Below are positions 16,284 to 24,200 of a stretch of DNA of 64,000 nt, piece by piece. How positions within the stretch are numbered: the first letter of the stretch is position 1; every line of letters starts with the position of its first letter. The position numbers and the translations under genes are program-made. The DNA comes from SXTU01 sp964496695 (GTDB lineage: Bacteria > Verrucomicrobiota > Verrucomicrobiia > Limisphaerales > SXTU01): NCBI GenBank assembly GCA_964496695.1, contig CAZCBE010000004.1:69847-133846 (forward strand), read 5' to 3'. A model generated the notes under the pieces. The model did not search any database. It was not told the DNA's origin and was given only the letters and a program-made list of their open reading frames with translations.

Positions 16284-16631
16284 ATGGCCGGGAAGATTGA
16301 AAATTCAGCGGGCAGTCCATATCTTGCGGGCGTGGCCTCGACCATTGAGCTGCCGGACGTCGTCCGTGAGGAAGAAACGGAGTCGAAGGAGAACCTTGAC
16401 CCCGGGTTCCTCGTGATTTGCTGGGATGATCCGGTGAACCTGATGGACTACGTCACGCATGCCTTCCAGTCCGTCTTTGGCTGGAAGAAGGAGAAGGCGG
16501 AGTATCACATGCTGCAGGTGCATCATCAGGGCAAGAGCGTGCTCACGCGTGAGACGATGGAGCGGGCGGAGTGCTACGTGCATGAGCTGCAGAAATACCA
16601 GCTCCACGCCACGATGGAGCCCGCCGAGTGA
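16284..16631 (+). CDS. clpS: ClpS-family adaptor of the Clp protease
   Basis: Small adaptor predicted to deliver N-degron substrates to ClpAP/ClpCP. The fold core is FLVICWDDPVNLMDYVTHAF, followed by YHMLQVHHQGKSVLTRETMERAECYVHELQKYQLHATMEP. This matches the ClpS pattern, including the (N/D)D-P-x-x-x-M-D/E segment and the ATMEP end. The ATG at 16284 would sit 9 bases from the divergent protease start. The GTG at 16332 (MASTIELPD) is an attractive alternative start. The gene overlaps the next one by 4 bases. The same two-gene order, clpS then DUF2017, is known from actinobacteria, which supports the call. Confidence 0.85.
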   Translation: MAGKIENSAGSPYLAGVASTIELPDVVREEETESKENLDPGFLVICWDDPVNLMDYVTHAFQSVFGWKKEKAEYHMLQVHHQGKSVLTRETMERAECYVHELQKYQLHATMEPAE

Positions 16632-17173
16632 AACTCGTCGAGGCCAAGGACGGGCTGTTCGTGTTCCACCTGTCGCGCCGCGAGCGGGCGATGCTGACGC
16701 ATGTGCTGCGGTTGTTTCCGGTGGGCAGCGGGCCGGTGGCACCACTCTCCATTAGCTCGGAAGTGGGGGCCTTGGCCGAGCACGAGCAGGCGCTGGGAGA
16801 GGCTTTGGCCGAGCAGCGCGTGGAGCACAAGCGACTGGTGGATGCGTTCCTCGGGGAGGACGGGCGTTTCGCGGCGGACAAGCAAGGCTACCGGCTCCGG
16901 CTGCCGGGGACACAGCTCGATTGGCTGCTGCGCGTGCTGAACGAAGTGCGCGTGGGCCTGTGGATCAAGCTGGGCCGCCCCAAGGATCTCGGTGTGGTGG
17001 CTCTGTCGGGTGAAATCGAAGCGATCGTGGCGATGGAACTGTGCTCGTTTTTTCAGATGCGCTTTCTTGCTGCGCTTGAAGTGAAAGAGCTAGTCCCGCG
17101 ACGCAGGCCAGTCAAAAAGAAGCGGAAGGTGGGAGGGGATGACTCAGCGCCACAAGGTCAGAAAGCATCCTAA
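16628..17173 (+). CDS. DUF2017-like protein encoded with clpS
   Basis: 181-residue soluble protein, mainly helical. It begins MKLVEAKDGLFVFHLSRRERAMLTHVL at a GTG that overlaps the clpS stop codon by 4 bases. The C-terminal half has LPGTQLDWLLRVLNEVRVGLW, similar to the DUF2017 family found next to clpS in actinobacteria. The function is not known; coupling to clpS suggests a role in regulated proteolysis. The last 25 residues are Lys/Arg-rich and probably disordered. The stop TAA (17171-17173) overlaps the stop of the convergent moaC gene. Confidence 0.7.
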   Translation: MKLVEAKDGLFVFHLSRRERAMLTHVLRLFPVGSGPVAPLSISSEVGALAEHEQALGEALAEQRVEHKRLVDAFLGEDGRFAADKQGYRLRLPGTQLDWLLRVLNEVRVGLWIKLGRPKDLGVVALSGEIEAIVAMELCSFFQMRFLAALEVKELVPRRRPVKKKRKVGGDDSAPQGQKAS

Positions 17174-17637
17174 CGTCTAGCCGGCTTCACTTTCGTTTTC
17201 CGCAGCAGCCGCACGTCGCCGATGACCATCGTCTTGTCCACGGCCTTGCACATGTCGTAGATGGTGAGTGCGGCGACGGTCACGGCGGTGAGGGCCTCCA
17301 TTTCCACGCCGGTCTGCGCGGCAATCTTGGCCGAGGCGGTGATGACCACGCGGTCGCGGCTGGCGGGAATCACGAAGGCAACTTCGCAGTGCGTGATGGG
17401 GAGCGGATGGCAGAGGGGGATGAGTTCACCGGTCTTCTTTGCCGCCAGGATGCCGGCGAGGCGTGCGGTGGCGAGCACGTTGCCCTTGGCGATGGCGTTC
17501 GACTCGATGAGCGCGAGCGTCTCGGGCTGCACGCGGATTTCACCGGTGGCGCCGGCCTCGCGCAGGAGCACGGGCTTGGCGGAGACGTCCACCATGCGGG
17601 CTTCGCCGGTGCGGGTGAGGTGGGAGAGGCGTTTCAT
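17170..17637 (-). CDS. moaC: Cyclic pyranopterin monophosphate synthase MoaC
   Basis: 155-residue enzyme of molybdenum-cofactor synthesis. It acts with MoaA to convert GTP to cyclic pyranopterin monophosphate. Clear signatures are ARMVDVSAK, the active-site segment LIPLCHPLPITHCEV, TGVEMEALTAVTVAALTIYDMCKAVDK and a basic C-terminus. Length matches the family. Its ATG overlaps the stop of the upstream lipoprotein gene by 4 bases (ATGA), so panB, the lipoprotein gene and moaC form one coupled transcript. No other moa gene is in the window. Confidence 0.96.
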   Translation of the reverse strand: MKRLSHLTRTGEARMVDVSAKPVLLREAGATGEIRVQPETLALIESNAIAKGNVLATARLAGILAAKKTGELIPLCHPLPITHCEVAFVIPASRDRVVITASAKIAAQTGVEMEALTAVTVAALTIYDMCKAVDKTMVIGDVRLLRKTKVKPARR

Positions 17638-18122
17638 GGGTGCGGCTTAGGAACTGAGTTGGTGGGAGCAGAGACGCGGAGAATCCCGTAACTGATGTTC
17701 GTGCCTTGATTCGGCCAGGTAACGTCAAGTCCTCCGTCCGCGCGGGGCGTGAACTGGAGGGACTTCATGAGTTCGAGGTCAGTGGCGCGAGGAATGAAGA
17801 TGGCCTCAAATCCAGCCGCATTGGTAGCTGGCTGGAAGGGATGGCGCTGAAGAAAGTCGCCCAGTTCATGTCCGTTTGTCGGCCAGCGCGATTCGGTTCG
17901 GTAAAAGTAACTGGTGCTGGTGCCGATTCGCACGGGAGCCAGGACGTCTGCAATAACTGCCTCGACTGTCGGCGCATTGGTTTCACCTTTGCGTTGGAAG
18001 AAAGGCGCCAAAACTTCCCAAGTGGACTTCGGTGGAGGCCGCCTTCCAGAAGAACAAGCCGCGCCTGCAACCACCAGCAGGGCGAACAAAAGCAGCAGGC
18101 AAGATCTGAAGTTAGAGGTCAT
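17634..18122 (-). CDS. Putative lipoprotein of unknown function
   Basis: 162 residues from the ATG at 18122 (MTSNFRSCLLLLFALLVVAG). That start overlaps the panB stop by 11 bases. A longer in-frame extension is panB shadow sequence. The N-terminal hydrophobic segment ends at GAAC-SSG, so C23 is a plausible but non-ideal lipobox cysteine. The mature part is soluble, with a Pro/Lys-rich linker and a globular stretch (YFYRTESRWPTNGHELGDFL, then LQFTPRADGGLDVTWP). I recognise no domain. It is translationally coupled to both panB and moaC, though no functional link is evident. Confidence 0.72.
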   Translation of the reverse strand: MTSNFRSCLLLLFALLVVAGAACSSGRRPPPKSTWEVLAPFFQRKGETNAPTVEAVIADVLAPVRIGTSTSYFYRTESRWPTNGHELGDFLQRHPFQPATNAAGFEAIFIPRATDLELMKSLQFTPRADGGLDVTWPNQGTNISYGILRVSAPTNSVPKPHP

Positions 18123-18879
18123 TCGCCCACTCCTGCACCACCCGCCGCACGTCCTCGCCGACGCGGAGCCGGGGCTGCACAAACTTCGGCGTGAACCACG
18201 GGAACGCACCGAGCAGATCGGGCGTCACGAGGATTTGCCCGTCGCAGTCCGGGCCGGAGCCGATGCCGATGGTGGCGAAGGGAAACTGCGCGGTGATTTC
18301 CTTGGCGACCGGTGGCGTGACCAGTTCGAGCACGACAGCGAAAACGCCGGCTTCGGCGAGCGCGGTTGCGTCGTCGAGCAGCTTGGCGTGGCCGGCGTCG
18401 TCCTTGCCTTTGATGCGGTATTTGCCGCCTTCCTCCAGCACATGCTGCGGCAACATGCCGACATGGCCCATGAAGGGAATGCCCGCGGCGTGGATCGCAC
18501 GAATCTGAGGGAGAATGTCGCGTCCGCCCTCAGCCTTCACGGCCTCCGCCCCTGCGGCGACGAGTCGCTGTGCGCTGGCAACTGCTTGTTCCAGGGTTTC
18601 GTAACTACGATAGGGCAGGTCGCCAATGAGGAGTGCGCGTGGCTTTGCTCGGGCGGCGGCGCGAACGTGATGCTCCATCTCTGCGAGCGTGACGTGGGTG
18701 GTGTCCGGATAGCCGAGCACGACCATGCCGAGGGAATCGCCGACCAGGATGATGGGAATGCCCGCTTCGTCCAGCAGGCGGGTCATCGGGTAGTCGTAGG
18801 CGGTCAGCGAGGCGATGCGCTGGCCGGCGGCCTTCATGGCGCGAATGGTGTCCGGCGTGACTTTGGCGGTGGCGTCCAC
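18112..18879 (-). CDS. panB: 3-methyl-2-oxobutanoate hydroxymethyltransferase PanB
   Basis: 255-residue enzyme of the pantothenate (coenzyme A) pathway. It transfers a hydroxymethyl group from methylene-tetrahydrofolate to 2-oxoisovalerate. Conserved segments are IASLTAYDYPMTRLLDEAG, VGDSLGMVVLGYPDTTHVTLAEM (metal-binding Asp), VKAEGG, IPFMGHVGMLPQ and LELVTPPVAKEITAQ. Length is normal for PanB. The predicted start is a GTG at 18879. It heads the panB, lipoprotein, moaC operon. Confidence 0.96.
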   Translation of the reverse strand: MDATAKVTPDTIRAMKAAGQRIASLTAYDYPMTRLLDEAGIPIILVGDSLGMVVLGYPDTTHVTLAEMEHHVRAAARAKPRALLIGDLPYRSYETLEQAVASAQRLVAAGAEAVKAEGGRDILPQIRAIHAAGIPFMGHVGMLPQHVLEEGGKYRIKGKDDAGHAKLLDDATALAEAGVFAVVLELVTPPVAKEITAQFPFATIGIGSGPDCDGQILVTPDLLGAFPWFTPKFVQPRLRVGEDVRRVVQEWANDL

Positions 18880-18927
18880 GGGCAGAGGATTCCGTCACCC
18901 ACGCGAAGGGACAAGGCGAAACCAAGT

Positions 18928-19053
18928 GGCGGCAGGCGTCCCGCCCGGCGGAGGTGGCGTGCGATGCGGAAGGAACGTCCGAGACTTCGCGGCATTCTTC
19001 CGGGCGGCAAGATGCCGCCCTCTACGGCAGGCAGGATGCCTGCCGCCACCGGG
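18928..19053. repeat. Cluster of 3-base-loop palindromes upstream of panB
   Basis: Fills the gap between gltD (stop at 19055) and panB. It includes GGCGGCA / TGCCGCC arms around AGA (about 19004-19020) and GGCAGGCA / TGCCTGCC arms around GGA (about 19026-19044), plus a looser GGCGGCAGG copy at 18929. The same arm-loop architecture recurs at 44857-45005. Confidence 0.65.
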
Positions 19054-19054
19054 G

Positions 19055-20533
19055 TCACGGCAGTTCCGTCTTGCCCATCAGGTAGCGGTCGCACTCGCGC
19101 GCAGCGCCGCGGCCTTCGTTGAAGGCCCACACCACGAGGCTCTGGCCCCGGCGGCAGTCGCCGGCGGCGAAGACGTTCGGGAGGCTGGTCTGGAACTTGC
19201 CGTGGTCGGCCTTCACGTTGGAACGCGGGTCGCGCTCGACGCCGATGGCGTCCAGCAGCGGCTGTTCCGGTCCGAGAAAGCCCATGGCCAGCAGGACGAG
19301 CTGCGCAGGAACCACGCGCTCCGTGCCGGGGACGTTCTTCGGGATGAACTGGTCCTTGTCGTTCTTGGTCCACTCGATGTTCACGAGGTGGACGGCCTTG
19401 ACGTTGCCCTGGCCATCGTCCTCGAATTTGGTGGCGGTGGTGAGGTAGATGCGCGGGTCATCGCCGAACTTCTCCTTCGCCTCTTCCTGGCCGTAGTCGA
19501 GCTTGTAGGTCTTGGGCCATTCGGGCCAGGGGTTGTCCTTGGCGCGGTCCAGCGGCGGCTTGGGCAGGATTTCCACCTGCACGAGGCTCTTGCAGCCGTG
19601 GCGCATGGAGGTGCCCACGCAGTCGGTGCCGGTATCCCCACCGCCGATGACGATGACATCCTTGCCCGCCGCACTGATGGGAGCGGATTTGCCATCCAGC
19701 AGCGCCTTGGTGTTGCTGTGCAGAAACTCCATGGCGAAGTGAACGCCCTTGAGCGCGCGGCCCTCGATGGGCAGGTCGCGCGGCTTGGTCGCGCCGGTGC
19801 AGATCACGACGGCGTCGAAGTCGTCCATGAGCTGCTTGGAGGTCACGTCCTTGCCGACCTCGCAGTTGCAGACGAACTTAATGCCCTCGTCTTCCATCAG
19901 CTTGATGCGGCGCATCACGACCTCGTTCTTGTCGAGCTTCATGTTGGGGATGCCATACATGAGCAGGCCGCCGGGACGGTCCGCACGCTCGAAGACGATC
20001 ACGCGATGGCCGACCTTGTTGAGCTGGGCGGCGGCACTGAGGCCGGCGGGACCGGAGCCGACGACGGCGACCTTCTTGCCGGTGCGCTTCGCGGGCGGCT
20101 CGGGCTTGACCCAGCCGTTTTCCCAGCCGTGGTCAATGATGCTGCACTCGATGTTCTTGATGGTGACGGGCGGGGAGCTGATGCCGAGCACGCACGAACC
20201 CTCGCACGGGGCAGGGCAGACGCGGCCGGTGAACTCGGGGAAGTTGTTCGTCTTGTGCAGGCGTTCGAGCGCCTCCTGCCAGAGGCCGCGATAGACGAGG
20301 TCGTTCCACTCCGGGATGAGGTTGTTGATGGGGCAGCCGCTGGCCATGCCGCTGATGAGCTGGCCGGTGTGGCAAAAGGGCACGCCGCAATCCATGCAGC
20401 GCCCGCCCTGCTCGCGCAGTTTCGGCTCCGGCATGTGGTCGTGGAACTCGCGCCAGTCGGCGGTGCGCGCCAGTGGCGAGCGGTCAGCGGGGAGTTCGCG
20501 GTTGAATTCGAGGAATCCGGTGGGTTTGCCCAT
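19055..20533 (-). CDS. gltD: Glutamate synthase (NADPH) small subunit GltD
   Basis: 492-residue flavoprotein. It passes electrons from NADPH through FAD and two 4Fe-4S clusters to the large subunit, for synthesis of glutamate from glutamine and 2-oxoglutarate. The N-terminal cluster domain has CMDCGVPFCHTG, GCPINNLIPEW and CPAPCEGSCVLGI. An FAD GxGxxG site follows (VAVVGSGPAGLSAA), then the NADPH site (VIVIGGGDTGTDCVGTS) and the C-terminal FAD contact VFAAGDCRRGQSLVVWA. The length is typical. It normally forms an operon with gltB. Here a GxxExxY gene and two repeats separate the two by about 700 bases. Confidence 0.97.
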   Translation of the reverse strand: MGKPTGFLEFNRELPADRSPLARTADWREFHDHMPEPKLREQGGRCMDCGVPFCHTGQLISGMASGCPINNLIPEWNDLVYRGLWQEALERLHKTNNFPEFTGRVCPAPCEGSCVLGISSPPVTIKNIECSIIDHGWENGWVKPEPPAKRTGKKVAVVGSGPAGLSAAAQLNKVGHRVIVFERADRPGGLLMYGIPNMKLDKNEVVMRRIKLMEDEGIKFVCNCEVGKDVTSKQLMDDFDAVVICTGATKPRDLPIEGRALKGVHFAMEFLHSNTKALLDGKSAPISAAGKDVIVIGGGDTGTDCVGTSMRHGCKSLVQVEILPKPPLDRAKDNPWPEWPKTYKLDYGQEEAKEKFGDDPRIYLTTATKFEDDGQGNVKAVHLVNIEWTKNDKDQFIPKNVPGTERVVPAQLVLLAMGFLGPEQPLLDAIGVERDPRSNVKADHGKFQTSLPNVFAAGDCRRGQSLVVWAFNEGRGAARECDRYLMGKTELP

Positions 20534-20572
20534 GTCAGTGTTGTGCTTGCGGTGAAACTCGGAAGGTCTGCC

Positions 20573-20668
20573 TAAACGCAGAGGCGCAGAGGACGCGGAG
20601 AGACGCAGAGGAAGAATTGATTTCTCTCTCTGCGCTTCTCTGCGATCTTTGCGTCTCTGCGTTTAAGT
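20573..20668. repeat. Palindromic GCAGAG-type repeat, copy between gltD and the GxxExxY gene
   Basis: The left arm (20573-20616) reads AAACGCAGAGGCGCAGAGGA and onward. The right arm (20621-20668) is the complementary CTCTGCGCTTCTCTGCG, with a CTCTGCGTTTAA end. Together they form a long imperfect hairpin rich in GCAGAG words. A second copy lies at 21119-21214. Confidence 0.75.
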
Positions 20669-20683
20669 TAGTCACGATGGGTG

Positions 20684-21103
20684 CTAGAGCTTGAATGGTG
20701 GTAGCGGGGTGGACATGGGTGGCGCATCCAGTTTGTTCACTACGCGAGCGATGCCATTCTTCAGGACAAGTTCGTGGAAGTTGATGATGAGGCCCAGTCG
20801 CAATTCGCAAAGACGGAGATAGCTCAGGAGCTTGGCACGGTCGAGGGGCGTCACCTCCTCCTTGGCTTTCAAATCCAAGATGACCCGCTGTTCCACCAGC
20901 AGGTCGAGTTTCAACGGCACACCAAGCTTCACGCTTTTGTAAGCGATGGGCACGAGCTTCTGCCGTTCGAAGACGATGCCGCGCAAGCTGAACTCGTAGC
21001 GCAGCGCCTCTTCATATATCTGCTCCACCAAGCCCGGGCCGAAGAACCGGTGAACTTCGATGGCTGCGCCGATAATGCGCTCAGAAATCTCGTTCTCGGT
21101 CAT
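20684..21103 (-). CDS. GxxExxY protein
   Basis: 139-residue soluble protein with the defining motif G-LV-E-QI-Y within FFGPGLVEQIYEEALRYEF. A nuclease-like core follows: VPLKLDLLVEQRVILDLKAKEE. It ends with the family's LLSYLRLCELRLGLIINFH segment. The D-(x)n-LDLKAKEE pattern resembles a PD-(D/E)xK nuclease fold, an inference from motif shape. The function of the family is unknown. It interrupts gltB-gltD and is bounded on each side by a copy of the same palindromic repeat, so it looks like an inserted cassette. Confidence 0.92.
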   Translation of the reverse strand: MTENEISERIIGAAIEVHRFFGPGLVEQIYEEALRYEFSLRGIVFERQKLVPIAYKSVKLGVPLKLDLLVEQRVILDLKAKEEVTPLDRAKLLSYLRLCELRLGLIINFHELVLKNGIARVVNKLDAPPMSTPLPPFKL

Positions 21104-21118
21104 GAGGACGGGTTCTCC

Positions 21119-21214
21119 TTAATGCAGAGGCGCAGAGGACGCGGCGTTGGACAGAGAGAAAAATCCAACAGAGCTGCTTTGCGAATCTCTGCGCTCTCTG
21201 CGTCTCTGCGTTGA
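21119..21214. repeat. Palindromic GCAGAG-type repeat, copy between the GxxExxY gene and gltB
   Basis: The left arm (21119-21145) reads TTAATGCAGAGGCGCAGAGG with GACGCGG following. The right arm (21185-21214) holds CTCTGCGCTCTCTGCGTCTC and TGCGTTGAA. It is in the same orientation as the copy at 20573-20668, so the gene lies between two directly repeated hairpins. Confidence 0.75.
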
Positions 21215-21231
21215 ATGGAACTGCCCATACT

Positions 21232-24200
21232 TCAACCACCACCCACGCGTGCGGCGTCCTTGGAGTTTTCTTCGAAGGCGGCATTGAGCGCGTCGTCGCC
21301 GGTGAGGCCGGCGGCCTGCGCCTTCTTGATGGCTTGCAGCACGCGCTTGTAGTCTTTCGGCATGACCTTCACGAACTTCGGCACGTTGGCATTCCAGAGC
21401 GCGAGCACGTTGCGGCCCTTCTCGGAGCCGGTGTAAAGGATGTGCTTCTCGATCATCGTGCGCACTTCGGCAATCTCCTCGAGGTCCTCCAGCTTTTCCA
21501 GCCCGACCATCTGCTTGTTGCAGTTGCGGGCGAAGGTGCCGTCCTCGTCGAGCACGTAGGCGACGCCGCCGGACATGCCGGCGGCGAAGTTGCGCCCCGT
21601 CTTGCCCAGCACGATGACCGTGCCGCCGGTCATGTATTCGCACCCGTGGTCGCCCACGGATTCGACGACCGTCTTGACGCCGGAGTTGCGGACGCCGAAG
21701 CGCTCGCCGGCCATGCCGCGGAAGTAAGCCTCGCCGGCGGTCGCACCGTAGAGCGCGACGTTGCCGATGATCATGTTCTCCTCGGCACGGAAGGTGGAGC
21801 CGCCGTGCGGGTAGATGATGAGCTTGCCGCCGGAGAGGCCCTTGCCGCAGTAGTCGTTCGCATCGCCTTCCAGGCGGATGGTCACGCCCGGCGGGACGAA
21901 TGCGCCGAGGCTCTGGCCGGCGGAGCCCTTGAAGTGCAGTTGCACCGTGTCCTCGGGCAGACCGGCGGCCCCGTGGCGGCGGGTGATCTCGTTGCCGAGA
22001 ATCGTGCCGACCACGCGGTTGATATTCCGGATGGGCAACTGGACAACGACCTTTTCCTTGCGGTCAATGGCCGGTTTGCAGGCCTCCAGCAGGTGCATCA
22101 CGTCAATGGACTTGTCCAGGCCGTGATCCTGCTCCATCTGGCAGAAGCGGCCCACGCCGTCGGCCACGTCGGGCGCGTGCAGGATGCTCGAGAGGTCCAG
22201 ACCGCACGCCTTCCAGTGGTCGGCGGCCTTGCGGGCTTCGAGCCGCTCCACGCGGCCCACCATGTCGGTGATCTTGCGGAAGCCGAGCTGGGCCATGATC
22301 TCGCGCACTTCCTGCGCGATGAAGGTCATGAAGTTGACCGCGTCCTCGGGCTTGCCGGGGAACAGGCTGCGCAGCTTCGGATTCTGCGTGGCCACGCCGA
22401 CCGGGCAGGTGTTCAGGTGGCAGACGCGCATCATGATGCAGCCCATCGCCACCAGCGGGGCGGTGGCGAAGCCGAACTCCTCTGCGCCGAGCAGGGCGGC
22501 CATGACGACGTCGCGACCGGTCTTCAACTGGCCGTCCGTCTCGACCGCGATGCGCGAGCGCAGGTTGTTGAGCACGAGCGTCTGGTGGGTCTCAGCGAGA
22601 CCGAGTTCCCACGGGATGCCCGCGTGCTTGATCGAGGTCTGCGGGGAGGCACCGGTGCCGCCGTCGAAGCCGGAGATAAGCACCACGTCCGCGTGCGCCT
22701 TCGCGACACCGGCCGCGATGGTGCCGACGCCGACTTCCGCCACCAGCTTGACGCTGATGCGGGCGCGCCGGTTGGAGTTCTTCAGGTCGTGAATCAACTC
22801 CGCGAGGTCTTCAATGGAGTAGATGTCGTGGTGCGGCGGCGGGGAGATGAGGCCCACGCCAGGCGTCGAGTGACGGACCTTTGCGACCCACGGATACACC
22901 TTGGTGCCGGGGAGCTGGCCGCCTTCACCGGGCTTCGCGCCCTGGGCCATCTTGATCTGCAGCTCGTTCGCGTGCGTGAGATAGAGGCTGGTGACGCCGA
23001 AGCGGCCGGAGGCGACCTGCTTGATGGCGCTGTTCTTCGAGTCGCCCTTGTCGTTGGTCCACGCGTAGCGCGCGGGGTCTTCGCCGCCTTCGCCGGTGTT
23101 GCTCTTGCCGCCGATGCGGTTCATCGCGATGGCGAGCGTCTCGTGCGCCTCGCCGGAGATGGAGCCGTAGCTCATCGCGCCGGATTTGAAGCGCTTCATG
23201 ATGCTCTCGACCGACTCGACCTCCTCGATGGGGATCGCGGTCGCGGGCTTGAACTCCAGCAGGCCGCGCAAGGTGTAGATGTCTTTGAGCTGGGTGTTCA
23301 CCAGCGCGGAATACTCCTTGAAGGTCTTGTAATCCGCGTTGCGGACGGCCTTCTGGAGCTTGTGGACGGTCTGCGGGTTGAAGAGGTGTAGTTCGCCGTC
23401 CGCGCGCCATTGATACTGGCCGCCCACTTCGAGCGTGTGGCCATTCACAGGCCGGTCGGGGAAGGCACGCTCGTGCCGGCTGAGAACTTCCTTGGCGATG
23501 TCTTCGATGCTGATGCCGGCGACACGCGAGGCGGTCCAGGTGAAATACTTGTCAATCACCGCATCGCTCAGGCCGATGGCCTCGAAGATTTGCGCGCCGC
23601 GATAGCTCTGGATGGTGCTGATGCCCATCTTGGAGGCGACCTTCACGACGCCCTTCACGGCGGACTTGGTGAAATTCTTGACGGCCGTCTTGTGGTCCAC
23701 GCCGACGAGCAGGCCCTGGCGGATCATGTCGTCGAGCGTCTCGTAGGCGAGATAGGGGTTGATCGCGCCGCAGCCGTAGCCGATGAGCAGCGAGAAGTGA
23801 TGCACTTCGCGCGGTTCGCCGGACTCCAGCACGAGCCCCACGCGCGTGCGCGTGCCCTCGCGGATGAGGTGGTGATGCACGCCCGCCACTGCGAGCAGGG
23901 CAGGGATGGGGGCGTTCTCCGAGTTCACGCCGCGGTCGGACAGGATGATGATGTTCGCCCCGTCCTTGATGGCCTTCGTCGCGGCCTCGCACAGTTCGTC
24001 CATGGCCTTTTCCAGCCCGCCGGGGCCTTCGGAGGCCTTGAAGAGCGTGGGCAGCGTGGCCGACTTGAAGTGCGGGTGGTTGAGATGCTTGAGCTTGGCG
24101 AACTCCTCGTTGCTGAGGATGGGCTGCTTCAGCTCGATGAGCCGGCAGCTTTCCGGTTCGGGCTTGAGCAGGTTGCGCTCGGAGCCGATGGTCGTCTCGG

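Noticed and set aside
21211..23391. A 726-codon plus-strand frame opposite gltB (and 18815-20575 opposite gltD)
   Set aside because: Shadow of conserved glutamate synthase coding sequence; composition is His/Val/Gly/Glu-rich without motifs.
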